DNA of 39,424 nucleotides from Methanosarcina sp. UBA5 (GTDB lineage: Archaea; Halobacteriota; Methanosarcinia; Methanosarcinales; Methanosarcinaceae), in the NCBI RefSeq assembly GCF_002505485.1, contig NZ_DAVG01000048.1:1-39424 (forward strand). The letters are read 5' to 3'. A model generated the notes under the pieces. The model was given only the letters and a program-made list of their open reading frames with translations. It was not told the origin of the DNA and searched no databases. A program made the position numbers and the translations under genes. This document shows positions 15,402 to 24,994 of this stretch, one piece after another; the stretch's first letter is position 1, and the number at the start of each line of letters is the position of its first letter.

Positions 15402-17267
15402 TTACTTATTGTCCGCTACTGTTATTTTGATAACGAATTCAGTTCCAGAATCCCTGTTCAAGTCAAGTTCTCCATCCAACTGGTCTACCAGGATGGTTAC
15501 CAACTGGATTCCAAGGGTATCGAAGTCTTCCAGATTGATGCTTTCAGGTATACCTATCCCGTTATCCGAAACGGTCAAAATATAACTTTTATTTTTACGT
15601 GCTTCATTACTGTCTTCAGTTTCGCAGTCTTCAGATTCTCCGCTTTCTTCCCTGAAGAGTTTTATCTTGATTTCTCCGTTTTTCCCGCCTGGAAATGCAT
15701 GTTTGAGGGAATTTGAAACCAGTTCATTAACAATCATTCCTAATGGGACTGCAGTGTCCATATCAAAAAAAATAGCTTCCTCGATTTCCAGGATCATTTT
15801 GGCTCCTGAAGCTCCAACATTGTAACACCTGAAGAGCTCTTCAGTAAGCTTCTGCAGGTAAGTTGCAAAGTTAAGAATACTGACTTCTTTTGACCCATAC
15901 AATTCTTCGTGGATCAAAGCCATAGAAATAACCCTATTCTGGCTGTCCCTGAAAGCTGCAAGCACTTTTGAAGTATCATAAATATCACTGCCAGCGAATT
16001 TTTCAGCCTGCAGGTCGAGCAGAGAAGAGATCACTTGTAAGTTATTTTTTATTCTATGATGGATTTCCTTTTTACGGACTTCTTCAATCTTTTTCAGAGC
16101 ATATTCAGCCTTTTTCCTTTCTGTGATATCCTTCATTATCCCAAGGACTTTGTTTGTGAGATAGTTTCCTTTTTGAAGGTAGACTCCGTGATCCTCTATA
16201 TGGATATAAGTTCCATCTTTCCTTCTAAAACGATATTCCAGATGGAAGTTTTGTTTACTTTCAGTGTTTTTTATGCTTTTGTCGCAGTCATTTATCTTTT
16301 GGTCGCAGACTAACCTCTGGTCATCAGGATGGACATTGTTTAACCAGAGCTTAAGTCCGGTGCTCAGTAGTTCTTCCTGAGTATATCCTGTAACCTTTTC
16401 TGTTGCCCCTGCCCAGTAAATTTTATCTTCCTCAATATCATACTCGTACACGAGCTGGCCAGTCTGTTCTGTTACGATCCGATATCTTTCCTCACTCTTC
16501 TGAAGCTTTTCTTCGGCCTTTTTACTCTCGGTTATATCTCTGGCAATAACCGAGACAGCTATAAGTTCTCCAGAGATGTCGAAAACTGGAGACAGAGTCA
16601 TTGAGACATCGATAATCTTACCGTCTTTTCTTAACCTTGAAGTCTCGTACTGGTGAATCTTTTCTCCCTGTTTTACCATCTCAATTAGCTTCTGTGTTTC
16701 ATTTCCCAGAGCGCATGGTATTAAGATTGTTGCAGGCTTCCCCAAAACTTCTTCAGCTGGATACCCATAGATCTGCTCTGCCCCCAGGTTCCAGCTGGTA
16801 ATGAAACCGTCAAGAGACCGGGTTACAATAGCATCATTTGACGATTCCACTATATTCGCTAAGTTCTGAACTCTTTCTTCTGCTTTTTTACGCTCAATGG
16901 AATACTGGATAGAACGTTTCAATAATCTACTGTCTACCTGCCCTTTGACTAGATAGTCCTGAGCGCCTTTCTTTACAGCCTCGATTCCGATTTTTTCATC
17001 ATTCATTCCCGTCAGAATTATAATGGGAATTCGTGAGTTTCTTGAATGAATTTCAAGAAAAGTATCAATGCCATAGCTATCTGGCAATCCCAGGTCAGAT
17101 AATATTATATCAAATGGATTCTCTTTAAGAAGACTCAAACCTTCATTCAGGATCTCAACAGTTTTAAGTTCACATCGAAAGTCGGCGAACTCTTCGAGCA
17201 TCTCTTCAATTAAACCTGCATCACCTGGATTGTCCTCAAAAAGTAAGATTTTTACCTTCTCATCCAT
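15402..17267 (-). CDS. Hybrid sensor histidine kinase: receiver, PAS, PAS, HisKA_2, HATPase
   Basis: A 621-residue soluble kinase. The N-terminal receiver domain (5-125) has the acidic pair Glu11-Asp12, phospho-acceptor Asp58 in LSDLGLPD, Thr86 and Lys108. Two PAS domains follow (about 135-250 and 262-385), each ending in a DITE-KKAE linker. HisKA_2 begins at EIHHRIKNNLQVISSLLDL, with His404 as the likely phosphorylation site. An HATPase_c domain has its N box at VNELVSNSLKHAF and its G1 box at VSDNGIGIP. There is no membrane segment, so the signal is intracellular or comes by phosphotransfer to the receiver. The start is ATG 17267, or TTG 17273; the local site GGGCGG is weak. The stand-alone receiver gene ends 33 bases upstream of this start, indicating an operon. 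Confidence 0.93.
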   Translation of the reverse strand: MDEKVKILLFEDNPGDAGLIEEMLEEFADFRCELKTVEILNEGLSLLKENPFDIILSDLGLPDSYGIDTFLEIHSRNSRIPIIILTGMNDEKIGIEAVKKGAQDYLVKGQVDSRLLKRSIQYSIERKKAEERVQNLANIVESSNDAIVTRSLDGFITSWNLGAEQIYGYPAEEVLGKPATILIPCALGNETQKLIEMVKQGEKIHQYETSRLRKDGKIIDVSMTLSPVFDISGELIAVSVIARDITESKKAEEKLQKSEERYRIVTEQTGQLVYEYDIEEDKIYWAGATEKVTGYTQEELLSTGLKLWLNNVHPDDQRLVCDQKINDCDKSIKNTESKQNFHLEYRFRRKDGTYIHIEDHGVYLQKGNYLTNKVLGIMKDITERKKAEYALKKIEEVRKKEIHHRIKNNLQVISSLLDLQAEKFAGSDIYDTSKVLAAFRDSQNRVISMALIHEELYGSKEVSILNFATYLQKLTEELFRCYNVGASGAKMILEIEEAIFFDMDTAVPLGMIVNELVSNSLKHAFPGGKNGEIKIKLFREESGESEDCETEDSNEARKNKSYILTVSDNGIGIPESINLEDFDTLGIQLVTILVDQLDGELDLNRDSGTEFVIKITVADNK

Positions 17268-17299
17268 AGTCAAACCGCCCTATCCGTGTTGTTCTGGCC

Positions 17300-17746
17300 T
17301 TACTTCGATGGCAGCTTTACAATCTCAAGCCAGAAATTTTCTATGGATTTAACCACGTTTAGAAACTGATCAAAGTCAACAGGTTTGGTAATATATGCGT
17401 TGGCATGAAGATTATAAGATCTCAGGACATCCTCTTCGGCTTTCGAAGTGGTTAAAACCACAATAGGTATATTTTTGAGTTCATCGTCGCTTTTCACTTC
17501 CTCAAGAACTTCACGTCCGTCTTTTTTTGGTAAATTTAAATCCAGAAGTATTATATCCGGGCGCGGGGAACCTGAAAATTGCCCTTCGCCACGTAAAAAA
17601 GCGATTGCTTCTTCTCCGTCCTCTACAATATGAAGAATGTTCCCAATTTTTGCATCTTCGAAACCTTCTTCTATTAGTCCAATATCGCCTTTACTGTCTT
17701 CTACTACAAGAATCTCTACCGGTTTAAATACTATCCGAGTTCTCAT
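17300..17746 (-). CDS. Single-domain response regulator (Rcp1-like)
   Basis: A 148-residue receiver domain without an output domain. Landmarks are Glu16-Asp17, phospho-acceptor Asp69 in ILLDLNLPKKDG, Thr99-Thr100 and Lys121 in ITKPVDFDQF. The LNLPKKDGREVLEEVK text and the C-terminal FWLEIV are typical of Rcp1-type regulators that pair with phytochrome-like or multi-PAS kinases and pass phosphate between proteins. It lies between the 1213-residue kinase (upstream, 183 bases) and the receiver-kinase (33 bases downstream) on one strand, so it probably relays phosphate from the first toward the second. The ATG at 17746 follows a GGATGG site at a rather long distance. Confidence 0.92.
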   Translation of the reverse strand: MRTRIVFKPVEILVVEDSKGDIGLIEEGFEDAKIGNILHIVEDGEEAIAFLRGEGQFSGSPRPDIILLDLNLPKKDGREVLEEVKSDDELKNIPIVVLTTSKAEEDVLRSYNLHANAYITKPVDFDQFLNVVKSIENFWLEIVKLPSK

Positions 17747-17869
17747 TTACATGACCATCCTGGTTATAAGTCAAAATAAAAATTTCAAGCCTTCCCGAAA
17801 CTGATTATCGAATTTGAATCAAATTTCTAAAGATCATATTTTTACGGTATAGTCGTTGCCATTATTACA

Positions 17870-17945
17870 GTAAAGTCAGTATCATGAGATTTATGTAAAG
17901 TCAGTATCACGAAACTTATGGTAAAGTCTTTAACATGAAATTTTT
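17870..17945. repeat. Three imperfect 25-bp tandem repeats at a gene end
   Basis: Copies start at 17870, 17895 and 17921, each opening with GTAAAGTC. The first two share GTAAAGTCAGTATCA; the third reads GTAAAGTCTTTAACATGAAA. The third copy contains the stop codon (17930-17932) and last codons of the minus-strand 1213-residue kinase. The array therefore looks like a duplication of the gene's own 3' end into the spacer. Confidence 0.65.
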
Positions 17946-20900
17946 ACAGGAATTACTGGTAAAGTAAAGTAAAAGATTGAACCCTTACCCGATTCAGATT
18001 CTACCCAAATCTGTCCTCCGTGCCTTTCTACGATTTTTTTACAAATTGAAAGTCCTATGCCTGTCCCTGGGTACTCTTCTCTTTTATGAAGTCTTTTAAA
18101 AACTTCAAAAATTCTCTCAGAATATTTAGGGTCAATTCCAATTCCATTATCCTTTACTGAAAATAACCATTGATCAGTCTTTTTTTCGGCAGAAATCTCA
18201 ATTTTCGGGGCTTTTTCACTTCGGAATTTTACAGCGTTGCTTATAAGATTCTGGAACACCTGAGTAAACTGGACAGGATCTGCCGTTACTACAGGTAAAG
18301 AATCATAAGATATACTGGCTTCATTTTCTTTTATGGATACCTCTAAATCAAGTAGCACCTGATCCAGAACAGATTTGCAGTCTGTAGGCTCGAATTCTCT
18401 GGCCTTTGTAGTCACTCGAGAAAATTCCAGAAGATCATTTATCAGGTTTTGCATACGGGAAGCCCCGTCTACAGCAAAATAAATGTATTTATCAGCTTTA
18501 TCGTCAAGCTTTCCCTGATATTTTCTTTGCAAAAGCTGTAAGTAACTTGCTATCATTCTTAAAGGTTCCTGCAAGTCATGGGACGAGACGTAGGCAAACT
18601 GTTCTAATTCTGCATTTGATCGAGCAAGCTCTTCTAATTTCAGTTTTAACAGCTCTTCTGCCTTTTTCCGCTCAGTAATATCACGGGCGGCTGCAAAAAC
18701 CCCAATAACTTCACCATTTTCGTCTTTATATATAGAAGCATTATACAAAACAGGAATTAAGTGACTATTTCTGTGCTGAATTTCAAGTTCGTAGTCCAGT
18801 ACCAAACCTTCCCTGAAGACATGTTGATATCCTTCTCTGGCTTTCTCAGGCTCGGTGAAATAGTCTGAAAAATCAGTCCCAATTAACTCTTTACGGGAAT
18901 AACCTGTAACCAGTTCTGTAGCTTTATTCACATCGGTTATCTTCCCATCAGGGCCGATAGTAACCAGAGGGTCTAAACTTGCTTCGATCAGACTACGGTT
19001 ATAAATGCTTGATAACCTCAGAGCTTCCTCTGCCTTTTTTCGCTCGGTAATGTCTCTTGCAATAACGGAGAAAGCTATAAGTTGCCCGGAAACATCCAAA
19101 ACCGGAGAAAGAGTTACTGAAACATCTATTAATGTATGATCCTTTCTTAACCGCAATGTTTCATAGTGCTGGATTCTCTCTTCCTCTTGGATTTTCTTAA
19201 CTAATTGCTTTATCTCTCCTTTACGATTATCTGGTTCAAGTATTGAGATATTTTTTCCAAGAATTTCTCCAGTGAGATAGCCATAAATCTGCTCTGCCCC
19301 TTTATTCCAACTTGTAATAACGCCATCAATAGACTTGGTTATAATGGCATCATCCGATGACTCGACAGCACTCGCGAGTATCTGTATCTTTTCTTCAGCC
19401 TTTTTCTGCTCACTAATATCACGTGCAGCTGCAAAAACCCCAATAACTTCTCCAGCTTCGTCTCTGTAAACCGATGCATTATACAAAACAGGAGTTATAT
19501 GCCCGTTTTTATGCCGAATTTCCAGAGGATAATTTCGCACCAGTCCTTTCTGGAACACATGCTGATATCCTTTTCTGGCTTTCTCAGGCTCGGTGAAATA
19601 ATCCGAAAAATCAGTCCCAATTAACTCCTCACGAGAATAACCCGTAATAGATTCTGTTGAATTATTCACATCAGTAATTTTACCATCCGGACCAATAGTT
19701 ACAAAGGGATCTATACTTGCCTCGATGAGACTGCGATTATATGCGTTAGCCAGTTTTAATGCCTTTTCAGCCATTTTTTGCTCTGTAATGTCCTGAACTG
19801 TTCCTCTCATATGGACAGGGATATTTTCCTCGTCAAAAATAACCTCGGCCTGTTCATGTACTATACGCTCTTCTCCACTGGCTAAGGTAATCCGGTGATT
19901 AATACTGTAGTTTTTTCCGTTAAAAGCTTCTTTGACAGAATTATTTACATAATCTTGATCGTCTGGATGCACATAATCTAGAAATACATCGAAAGTTGCC
20001 CCAAATTCCTGGGGACTGCGCCCGAAGATGCGATAAATTTCATCAGACCAGTACAACTCATTAGTTATAATGTTCCAGTCCCAGTTTCCAAGATGTGCCA
20101 TTCTTTGAGCTTCAGAAAGGCTTCTTTCACTTTCTTTCAAAGAATTATAGGCTTTTTCAACTTCTGATGTCCTTTCTTCAACTAATTCCTCTAAATTATC
20201 AAGGGTTTCTTTTAACCTAGATTCAGCTTCTTTTATGTATGTAATATCACGGGAGATAGCAAGGACGGAAGCCACTTTACCATTAACAAACTCCGGTACT
20301 ATTCTTGTGTTGAAGTAGTATTCTTTTCCTTGAGGCGATCTATACTGGAATTCCATTGTCTCTGGTTTTCCTGTGGCAAAAACGCTCTGATGATGTTGTT
20401 CCCAGAACTTTATTTGTTCAGGATTTCTTCCCAGTTCGCAATGGTTTTTCCCGATGATTTCTTCCTGAGAATGGCCATAAACTTCGGCAGCGGCAGGATT
20501 TACATACATATGGCGATTTTTTTGATTGAAGCGGGCAATTATGTCAGGAGAATTTTCTGCAAGTGTGCGGAATTCATTTTCACTTCTAATCAGGGCTTCT
20601 TCAGCCTGTTTGCGTTCGTTAATATCACGGGCAACATGCACGCTCCCGACAATTTTTCCTTTGGAGTCATAGAGTGGCGAAACGCTCACTATGAAATAAC
20701 CACCCAGGCAGTCTTCGCAAATCTCTTCAGTATGTTCAAGCCCATCCTCAAGCAACCGCCTGTGCGGACAAAAAGAGGGAGCTTCGCAGGTCCCGTGAAC
20801 AGCATGATAGCAAGTTAACCCTATGCATTCTTCCGGTTTCAGCCCCAATCTTGCCGCCATTGCCCTGTTTGCACGAGCAATCCGGTATTCATTGTCAAGT

Positions 20901-21571
20901 ATGGCTATCAGGTCCGGCATTGAATCAAAGGTAGATCCCCAGTATTGTGTGGCTTGAAAAGCTTTCTCTTCTTCCCTTTTGCGCCTGGAACTTTCAATTT
21001 GCGTCCATTTCTCTTCTTTTTTAACCAGGGCAAATTGATGGTTGATAACTACATCAATAATTTCGGTTGCACTGCACTTATCGAGGGAATATGTGCACAG
21101 GGCTATCATTGAATAGTTGCTAATGATACTGTCGATTTCTTCTTCATAATCAACAAAACTGTTCCAGTCTTTTTTTTCCAACCAGAAGGTGTTTCCACTC
21201 AATCTTAAACCGTCATAGCCTTCAGCCAGAGCTCGATTGAGTTTCTCAACCCAGCCATTAAGTACTCTCTGAGAATCGAAAATTCTCTCTTTGACATACC
21301 AGTAAGTATAAGGAATAATTTCGATTTGTCCTTTTTCTAAGTAAACATTAATCTCTGGAATAGCTTTTCTAAGGGCTTCTTTTGCCTCTTCCACTTCCAG
21401 AGGTTCTGATGTGATCCACATACAGAATTCGTTGTTTTCCAGGCCAGCTTTAAAATAAGGAACTAATATGTCAACCAAATCCTGTTTTGTCTGGTAGAAC
21501 TGGCAGAAGTGTGTTCCCCAGGGCACCTCTCCAATAATGTCAATCCCAGAATTCCTCAAAACTTTTCCCAT
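17930..21571 (-). CDS. MEDS-domain sensor histidine kinase with six PAS domains
   Basis: A 1213-residue soluble kinase. An N-terminal MEDS (methanogen/methylotroph DcmR sensory) domain spans about 15-180 (WGTHFCQFYQTKQDLVDILV, GLRLSGNTFWL). Six PAS domains follow, at roughly 205-325, 330-450, 500-610, 620-740, 745-860 and 870-985. A short coiled coil near 455-495 separates PAS2 and PAS3. PAS1 is cysteine-rich (CYHAVHGTCEAPSFCPHRR and EICEDCLGG), suggesting a redox or metal-linked sensor. PAS4 and PAS6 are close duplicates. HisKA has His998 in SSHDLQEPLR. HATPase_c has the N box NLISNAVKF and G boxes KDNGIGID and GTGIGLSI. There is no transmembrane helix. It lies upstream of the response regulator on the same strand. 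Confidence 0.93.
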   Translation of the reverse strand: MGKVLRNSGIDIIGEVPWGTHFCQFYQTKQDLVDILVPYFKAGLENNEFCMWITSEPLEVEEAKEALRKAIPEINVYLEKGQIEIIPYTYWYVKERIFDSQRVLNGWVEKLNRALAEGYDGLRLSGNTFWLEKKDWNSFVDYEEEIDSIISNYSMIALCTYSLDKCSATEIIDVVINHQFALVKKEEKWTQIESSRRKREEEKAFQATQYWGSTFDSMPDLIAILDNEYRIARANRAMAARLGLKPEECIGLTCYHAVHGTCEAPSFCPHRRLLEDGLEHTEEICEDCLGGYFIVSVSPLYDSKGKIVGSVHVARDINERKQAEEALIRSENEFRTLAENSPDIIARFNQKNRHMYVNPAAAEVYGHSQEEIIGKNHCELGRNPEQIKFWEQHHQSVFATGKPETMEFQYRSPQGKEYYFNTRIVPEFVNGKVASVLAISRDITYIKEAESRLKETLDNLEELVEERTSEVEKAYNSLKESERSLSEAQRMAHLGNWDWNIITNELYWSDEIYRIFGRSPQEFGATFDVFLDYVHPDDQDYVNNSVKEAFNGKNYSINHRITLASGEERIVHEQAEVIFDEENIPVHMRGTVQDITEQKMAEKALKLANAYNRSLIEASIDPFVTIGPDGKITDVNNSTESITGYSREELIGTDFSDYFTEPEKARKGYQHVFQKGLVRNYPLEIRHKNGHITPVLYNASVYRDEAGEVIGVFAAARDISEQKKAEEKIQILASAVESSDDAIITKSIDGVITSWNKGAEQIYGYLTGEILGKNISILEPDNRKGEIKQLVKKIQEEERIQHYETLRLRKDHTLIDVSVTLSPVLDVSGQLIAFSVIARDITERKKAEEALRLSSIYNRSLIEASLDPLVTIGPDGKITDVNKATELVTGYSRKELIGTDFSDYFTEPEKAREGYQHVFREGLVLDYELEIQHRNSHLIPVLYNASIYKDENGEVIGVFAAARDITERKKAEELLKLKLEELARSNAELEQFAYVSSHDLQEPLRMIASYLQLLQRKYQGKLDDKADKYIYFAVDGASRMQNLINDLLEFSRVTTKAREFEPTDCKSVLDQVLLDLEVSIKENEASISYDSLPVVTADPVQFTQVFQNLISNAVKFRSEKAPKIEISAEKKTDQWLFSVKDNGIGIDPKYSERIFEVFKRLHKREEYPGTGIGLSICKKIVERHGGQIWVESESGKGSIFYFTLPVIPVKISC

Positions 21572-22325
21572 TTCAACCCTTTCCGAATCTCAAAGGTAAT
21601 TTAAAGGCTAGTATTTAACCAGGTGCGAGGAATTCGTCACCTGTAAGTAATCTTTCAAAACCGGGAACCTTGCAGTAAAAACTTGCTGCAATCGCTCGAT
21701 CTAATCATTTGATGTTTAACGCTCAATTTTTAACCCACTACTTATAAAGTTTTTAGACCCTGTTATTTTCTTATACGCCAGTCATCCATCATTTTCCAAT
21801 TTATGTTAATTAATAGTTTATAGTAAAGATCTCAAGATCGCTTTACAGTTATTATTGCTATCGATTTCACGTAGACTTTCCTTATAAAAAGCGAGTCGAA
21901 ATATTTTTGTAAAAAGTAATAAATAGATCCTTTTTCCAAAGACATTTATAAAATAAATTATACATTCATTATGTTTTTTACAGTTATTAGTTATAAAACT
22001 GTCTATGATAAATCTCAAAATATTTAATTCTCACTGAAAATTCTTAAAAAGAGCGCAGTAATATTAAAACATAATATTAAAACATAATAAGAATAGTTTA
22101 AATGCTGTAGTACTTATGAAGTAAAGTAAATTCCATAAAATAAAACTAATTTATAAAGCATGTTAGGTTTTATAAAATGTATAAAGATTCTGAAATGCAG
22201 TCAATACTATTACCACGTGAAGATGGAATGCAACCAAAAATTAAAAGCAATAATATATTCACTGCACTTTAAAGCGTCAGAATCTCTTGATTGCGAAAAT
22301 TATTCTTTATTGCTTCTTTTCTAAA
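21572..22325. other. AT-rich intergenic region, no supported gene
   Basis: This stretch includes a 13-base direct tandem pair AATATTAAAACAT at 22060-22085. A 66-codon minus-strand ORF (21818-22018) and a 31-codon plus-strand ORF (ATG near 22178) lack ribosome sites and family features. It carries the upstream region of the large kinase gene. Confidence 0.4.
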
Positions 22326-23561
22326 TTACGTCCCGCATTCCCAGCCGCTCATGTAGCATTCCTGTGTCGGCGTGAGTTCATCGATACTTATGCCCATTGA
22401 TTTGAGTTTCATTTTTGCCACAAAAGTATCAAGTTCCAGAGGTACCTTATGGACTCCGTTCGGAAGCTTATTTTCGGCAATATAACGCACACAGAGAGCC
22501 TGATTTGCAAAACTCATATCCATAACCTCGGCAGGGTGGCCGTCACCGGCAGCAAGGTTAACCAGCCTGCCTTCGGCTATGACATTAATGCGCCTGTCGC
22601 CGAGATCGTATTCTTTTATATTATGTCTTACAGTCTGGACAGATTTGGCGAGGGAGGCAAGGGCTTCCATATCGATTTCCACATTGAAGTGGCCGGAATT
22701 TGCAAGGATTGCCCCGTCAGGCATGGACTTGAAATGTTCGGCTGTGAGGATATCACGGTTTCCTGTCGTAGTAACAAAGATTTCCCCTAATTTTGCAGCA
22801 TCTGCCATCTTCATGACCCTATACCCGTCCATCCTGGCTTCAAGGGCTCTTACAGGATCGACTTCAGTAACGATTACATTTGCCCCAAGGCCTGAAGCCC
22901 TCATCGCAACTCCGCGCCCGCACCAGCCGTAGCCTGCTACAACGACATTTTTGCCTGCTACCAGGAGGTTTGTTGTCCTGTTAATCCCATCCCAGGCTGA
23001 CTGGCCTGTCCCGTAGCGATTGTCAAAGAGGTACTTGGTCATGGCGTCGTTTACTGCCATTACCGGCATTTTCAGGGCGCCTTCCTTTTCCATCGCATGA
23101 AGCCTGTGAATGCCTGTAGTTGTTTCCTCGCAGCCGCCAAGGATATTCGGAAGCAGGTCGGTCCTTTCTTTATGCAATTTAAATATAAGGTCTGCTCCGT
23201 CATCGATTGTGATATCGGGCTTGATGTCCAGGACCCGGTCAATTGCTTCGTAATATTCCTGGCTCTCGACTCCATATCTTGCAAAACAGTTTATATTCTT
23301 GCGGGTACCCAGGGCAAGGGCCACGTCGTCCTGCGTGCTGAGGGGATTGCAACCAGTGATTGATACCTCTGCACCGCCTGCAGCGAGGGTCTCTACAAGG
23401 ACTGCGGTTTTTGCTTCCACATGCAGGGCCATTCCTACCTTCAGCCCTTTCAGGGGTTTTTCCTCCTCGAATTTTTTCCTGACGATGGCAAGTACAGGCA
23501 TATGGTTTCTTGCCCAGTCCATCTTCATGTTTCCGGATTCTATGAGTTCTTTTTCGGTCAT
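22326..23561 (-). CDS. ahcY: S-inosyl/S-adenosyl-L-homocysteine hydrolase
   Basis: A 411-residue NAD-dependent enzyme of the AhcY family that splits the thioether nucleoside from homocysteine. Visible landmarks are the catalytic-region text AVNDAMTKYLFDNRYGTGQS, the Rossmann fingerprint GYGWCGRGVAMRASGLG followed by EVDPVRALEA, and the GHFNVEID motif. Length fits the archaeal, shorter form. In Methanocaldococcus the homologue is known to prefer S-inosylhomocysteine. The deaminase DadD encoded 134 bases upstream on the same strand would make that substrate from S-adenosylhomocysteine, so the same route is inferred here. The enzyme recycles the product of SAM-dependent methylation. The ATG at 23561 has only a weak GGGATC site. 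Confidence 0.95.
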   Translation of the reverse strand: MTEKELIESGNMKMDWARNHMPVLAIVRKKFEEEKPLKGLKVGMALHVEAKTAVLVETLAAGGAEVSITGCNPLSTQDDVALALGTRKNINCFARYGVESQEYYEAIDRVLDIKPDITIDDGADLIFKLHKERTDLLPNILGGCEETTTGIHRLHAMEKEGALKMPVMAVNDAMTKYLFDNRYGTGQSAWDGINRTTNLLVAGKNVVVAGYGWCGRGVAMRASGLGANVIVTEVDPVRALEARMDGYRVMKMADAAKLGEIFVTTTGNRDILTAEHFKSMPDGAILANSGHFNVEIDMEALASLAKSVQTVRHNIKEYDLGDRRINVIAEGRLVNLAAGDGHPAEVMDMSFANQALCVRYIAENKLPNGVHKVPLELDTFVAKMKLKSMGISIDELTPTQECYMSGWECGT

Positions 23562-23695
23562 ATTGATCCCGTAATATCAGATATTCGGTTGAGTTCGATC
23601 TTTATTCTAGCTTCAAACATAAGTGTTTGCCTTTTACTTATTCAGGTTCTATAGCAGAATACTTTATATAATTATTTTTATCATAAGTGGAGTTT

Positions 23696-24994
23696 TCAGG
23701 CGTTTACCCTTGCAACAAGTTCTTCTGCGGCTTTTTGAGCCTCCTCCATTACTTTTTGCTCGTCCAGGGCCAGCACTTTGTAATCGTCCATAAGGACTTT
23801 CCCATTTACAATTGTTGTCCTGACATCGCTTCCTCTTGCAGAGTACACCAGGTGGGAAGGCACATCAAAACAGGGGGTTAGATGCGGCTTTTTCATATCC
23901 ACCACAATCAGGTCCGCTTTCATTCCGACTTTCAACATGCCGGTTTCCGTGCCAAGGGCTTTTGCACCGTTCACAGTACTCATTTGAAGCACCTGCTGCG
24001 CAGGAAGAGCAGTAGGGTTGAAAGTATTGACTTTATGCAGAAGAGCAGCCGTTTTCATCTCCTCAAACAGGTCAAGGTTATTGTTTGAGGCACAGCCGTC
24101 AGTACCAAGGCTCACATTGACTCCTTTTTCGAGCATCTTTTGTACAGGTGCAATCCCTGAAGCAAGTTTCATATTACTTATGACATTGTGGGAAACATTC
24201 ACTCCTCTTTTCCCCAGAATTTCTATGTCGCCTTCCGAAAGCCAGACACAGTGAGCTGCAAGCACATCCGGCCCTAAAAACCCTATATCTTCAAGGAGGT
24301 GTACTGAACATTTTCCGTACCTTTCTTTCATAGCCAGGAGTTCGGCTTCCGTTTCAAGGAGATGGATATGGATTCCGGCTCCGTCCTTGTTTGCTTCTTC
24401 CCTCACCTTTGCAAGGAATTCTTCAGAACAGGTATTCGGGGCATGGGGCCCATACATTGTTTTTATTCGGCCGTCAGCCGCTCCCTGCCAGGCCCGAACA
24501 AACCGTTTTCCTTCCTTAAGGTCAGCTTCTCCTTTTTCTTCGTTCCAGAGTTCTATGAGCCCGTGGCAAAGCGAGGCCCGAAGCCCTGATGCCTCAACAG
24601 CTTTTGCAGTCTCATCCATATAAAAGTACATATCTGCAAAAGAAGTAGTACCTGACTTGATCATCTCCAGACAGGCAAGCAGGCTGCCTTTATAGACGTC
24701 TTCTGCAGTCAGTTTTGCCTCAACAGGCCAGATATGCCCTTCAAGCCAATCTGCAAGCTGCAAATCGTCAGCATAACCCCGAAAGAGCGTCATTGCGGCG
24801 TGAGTGTGCGTATTTACAAGCCCTGGCATTACTACCGAATGTTTTGCATCAATCACGGTATCGGCACTTTCGCTGGTCTTTTCCCCTATCTCCGTAATCT
24901 TTCCGTCTTCAATAACAACAGTCCCGTTTTTGAGGTCTCCCGCATCAGGGTCCATCGTCAGAACGTAAGCATTTTTTACAATTATGTCAGCCAT
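23696..24994 (-). CDS. dadD: 5'-deoxyadenosine / SAH deaminase (DadD, amidohydrolase)
   Basis: A 432-residue metal-dependent hydrolase of the MtaD/TrzN amidohydrolase group. The metal-binding motif is NTHTHAAMTLFRGYADD, with His63 and His65. Other landmarks are the IHIHLLETEAE segment, HCVWLSEGDIEILGKRGVNV, SHNVISNMKLASG, and GTDGCASNNNLDLFEEMKTA near residue 280. This is the pattern of DadD, which deaminates 5'-deoxyadenosine, S-adenosylhomocysteine, methylthioadenosine and adenosine in methanogens. Together with the downstream ahcY it gives the two-step SAH to S-inosylhomocysteine to homocysteine route, and it also clears the 5'-deoxyadenosine left by radical-SAM enzymes. The ATG at 24994 is the only sensible start. 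Confidence 0.93.
   Translation of the reverse strand: MADIIVKNAYVLTMDPDAGDLKNGTVVIEDGKITEIGEKTSESADTVIDAKHSVVMPGLVNTHTHAAMTLFRGYADDLQLADWLEGHIWPVEAKLTAEDVYKGSLLACLEMIKSGTTSFADMYFYMDETAKAVEASGLRASLCHGLIELWNEEKGEADLKEGKRFVRAWQGAADGRIKTMYGPHAPNTCSEEFLAKVREEANKDGAGIHIHLLETEAELLAMKERYGKCSVHLLEDIGFLGPDVLAAHCVWLSEGDIEILGKRGVNVSHNVISNMKLASGIAPVQKMLEKGVNVSLGTDGCASNNNLDLFEEMKTAALLHKVNTFNPTALPAQQVLQMSTVNGAKALGTETGMLKVGMKADLIVVDMKKPHLTPCFDVPSHLVYSARGSDVRTTIVNGKVLMDDYKVLALDEQKVMEEAQKAAEELVARVNA

Noticed and set aside
20330..20818. 162-codon plus-strand ORF inside the MEDS kinase gene
   Set aside because: Fully antisense to well-conserved PAS domains, so a shadow frame.
21818..22018. 66-codon minus-strand ORF upstream of the MEDS kinase
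   Set aside because: No Shine-Dalgarno site and a composition like translated AT-rich spacer.
22178..22273. 31-codon plus-strand ORF
   Set aside because: Too short to judge and without a ribosome site.
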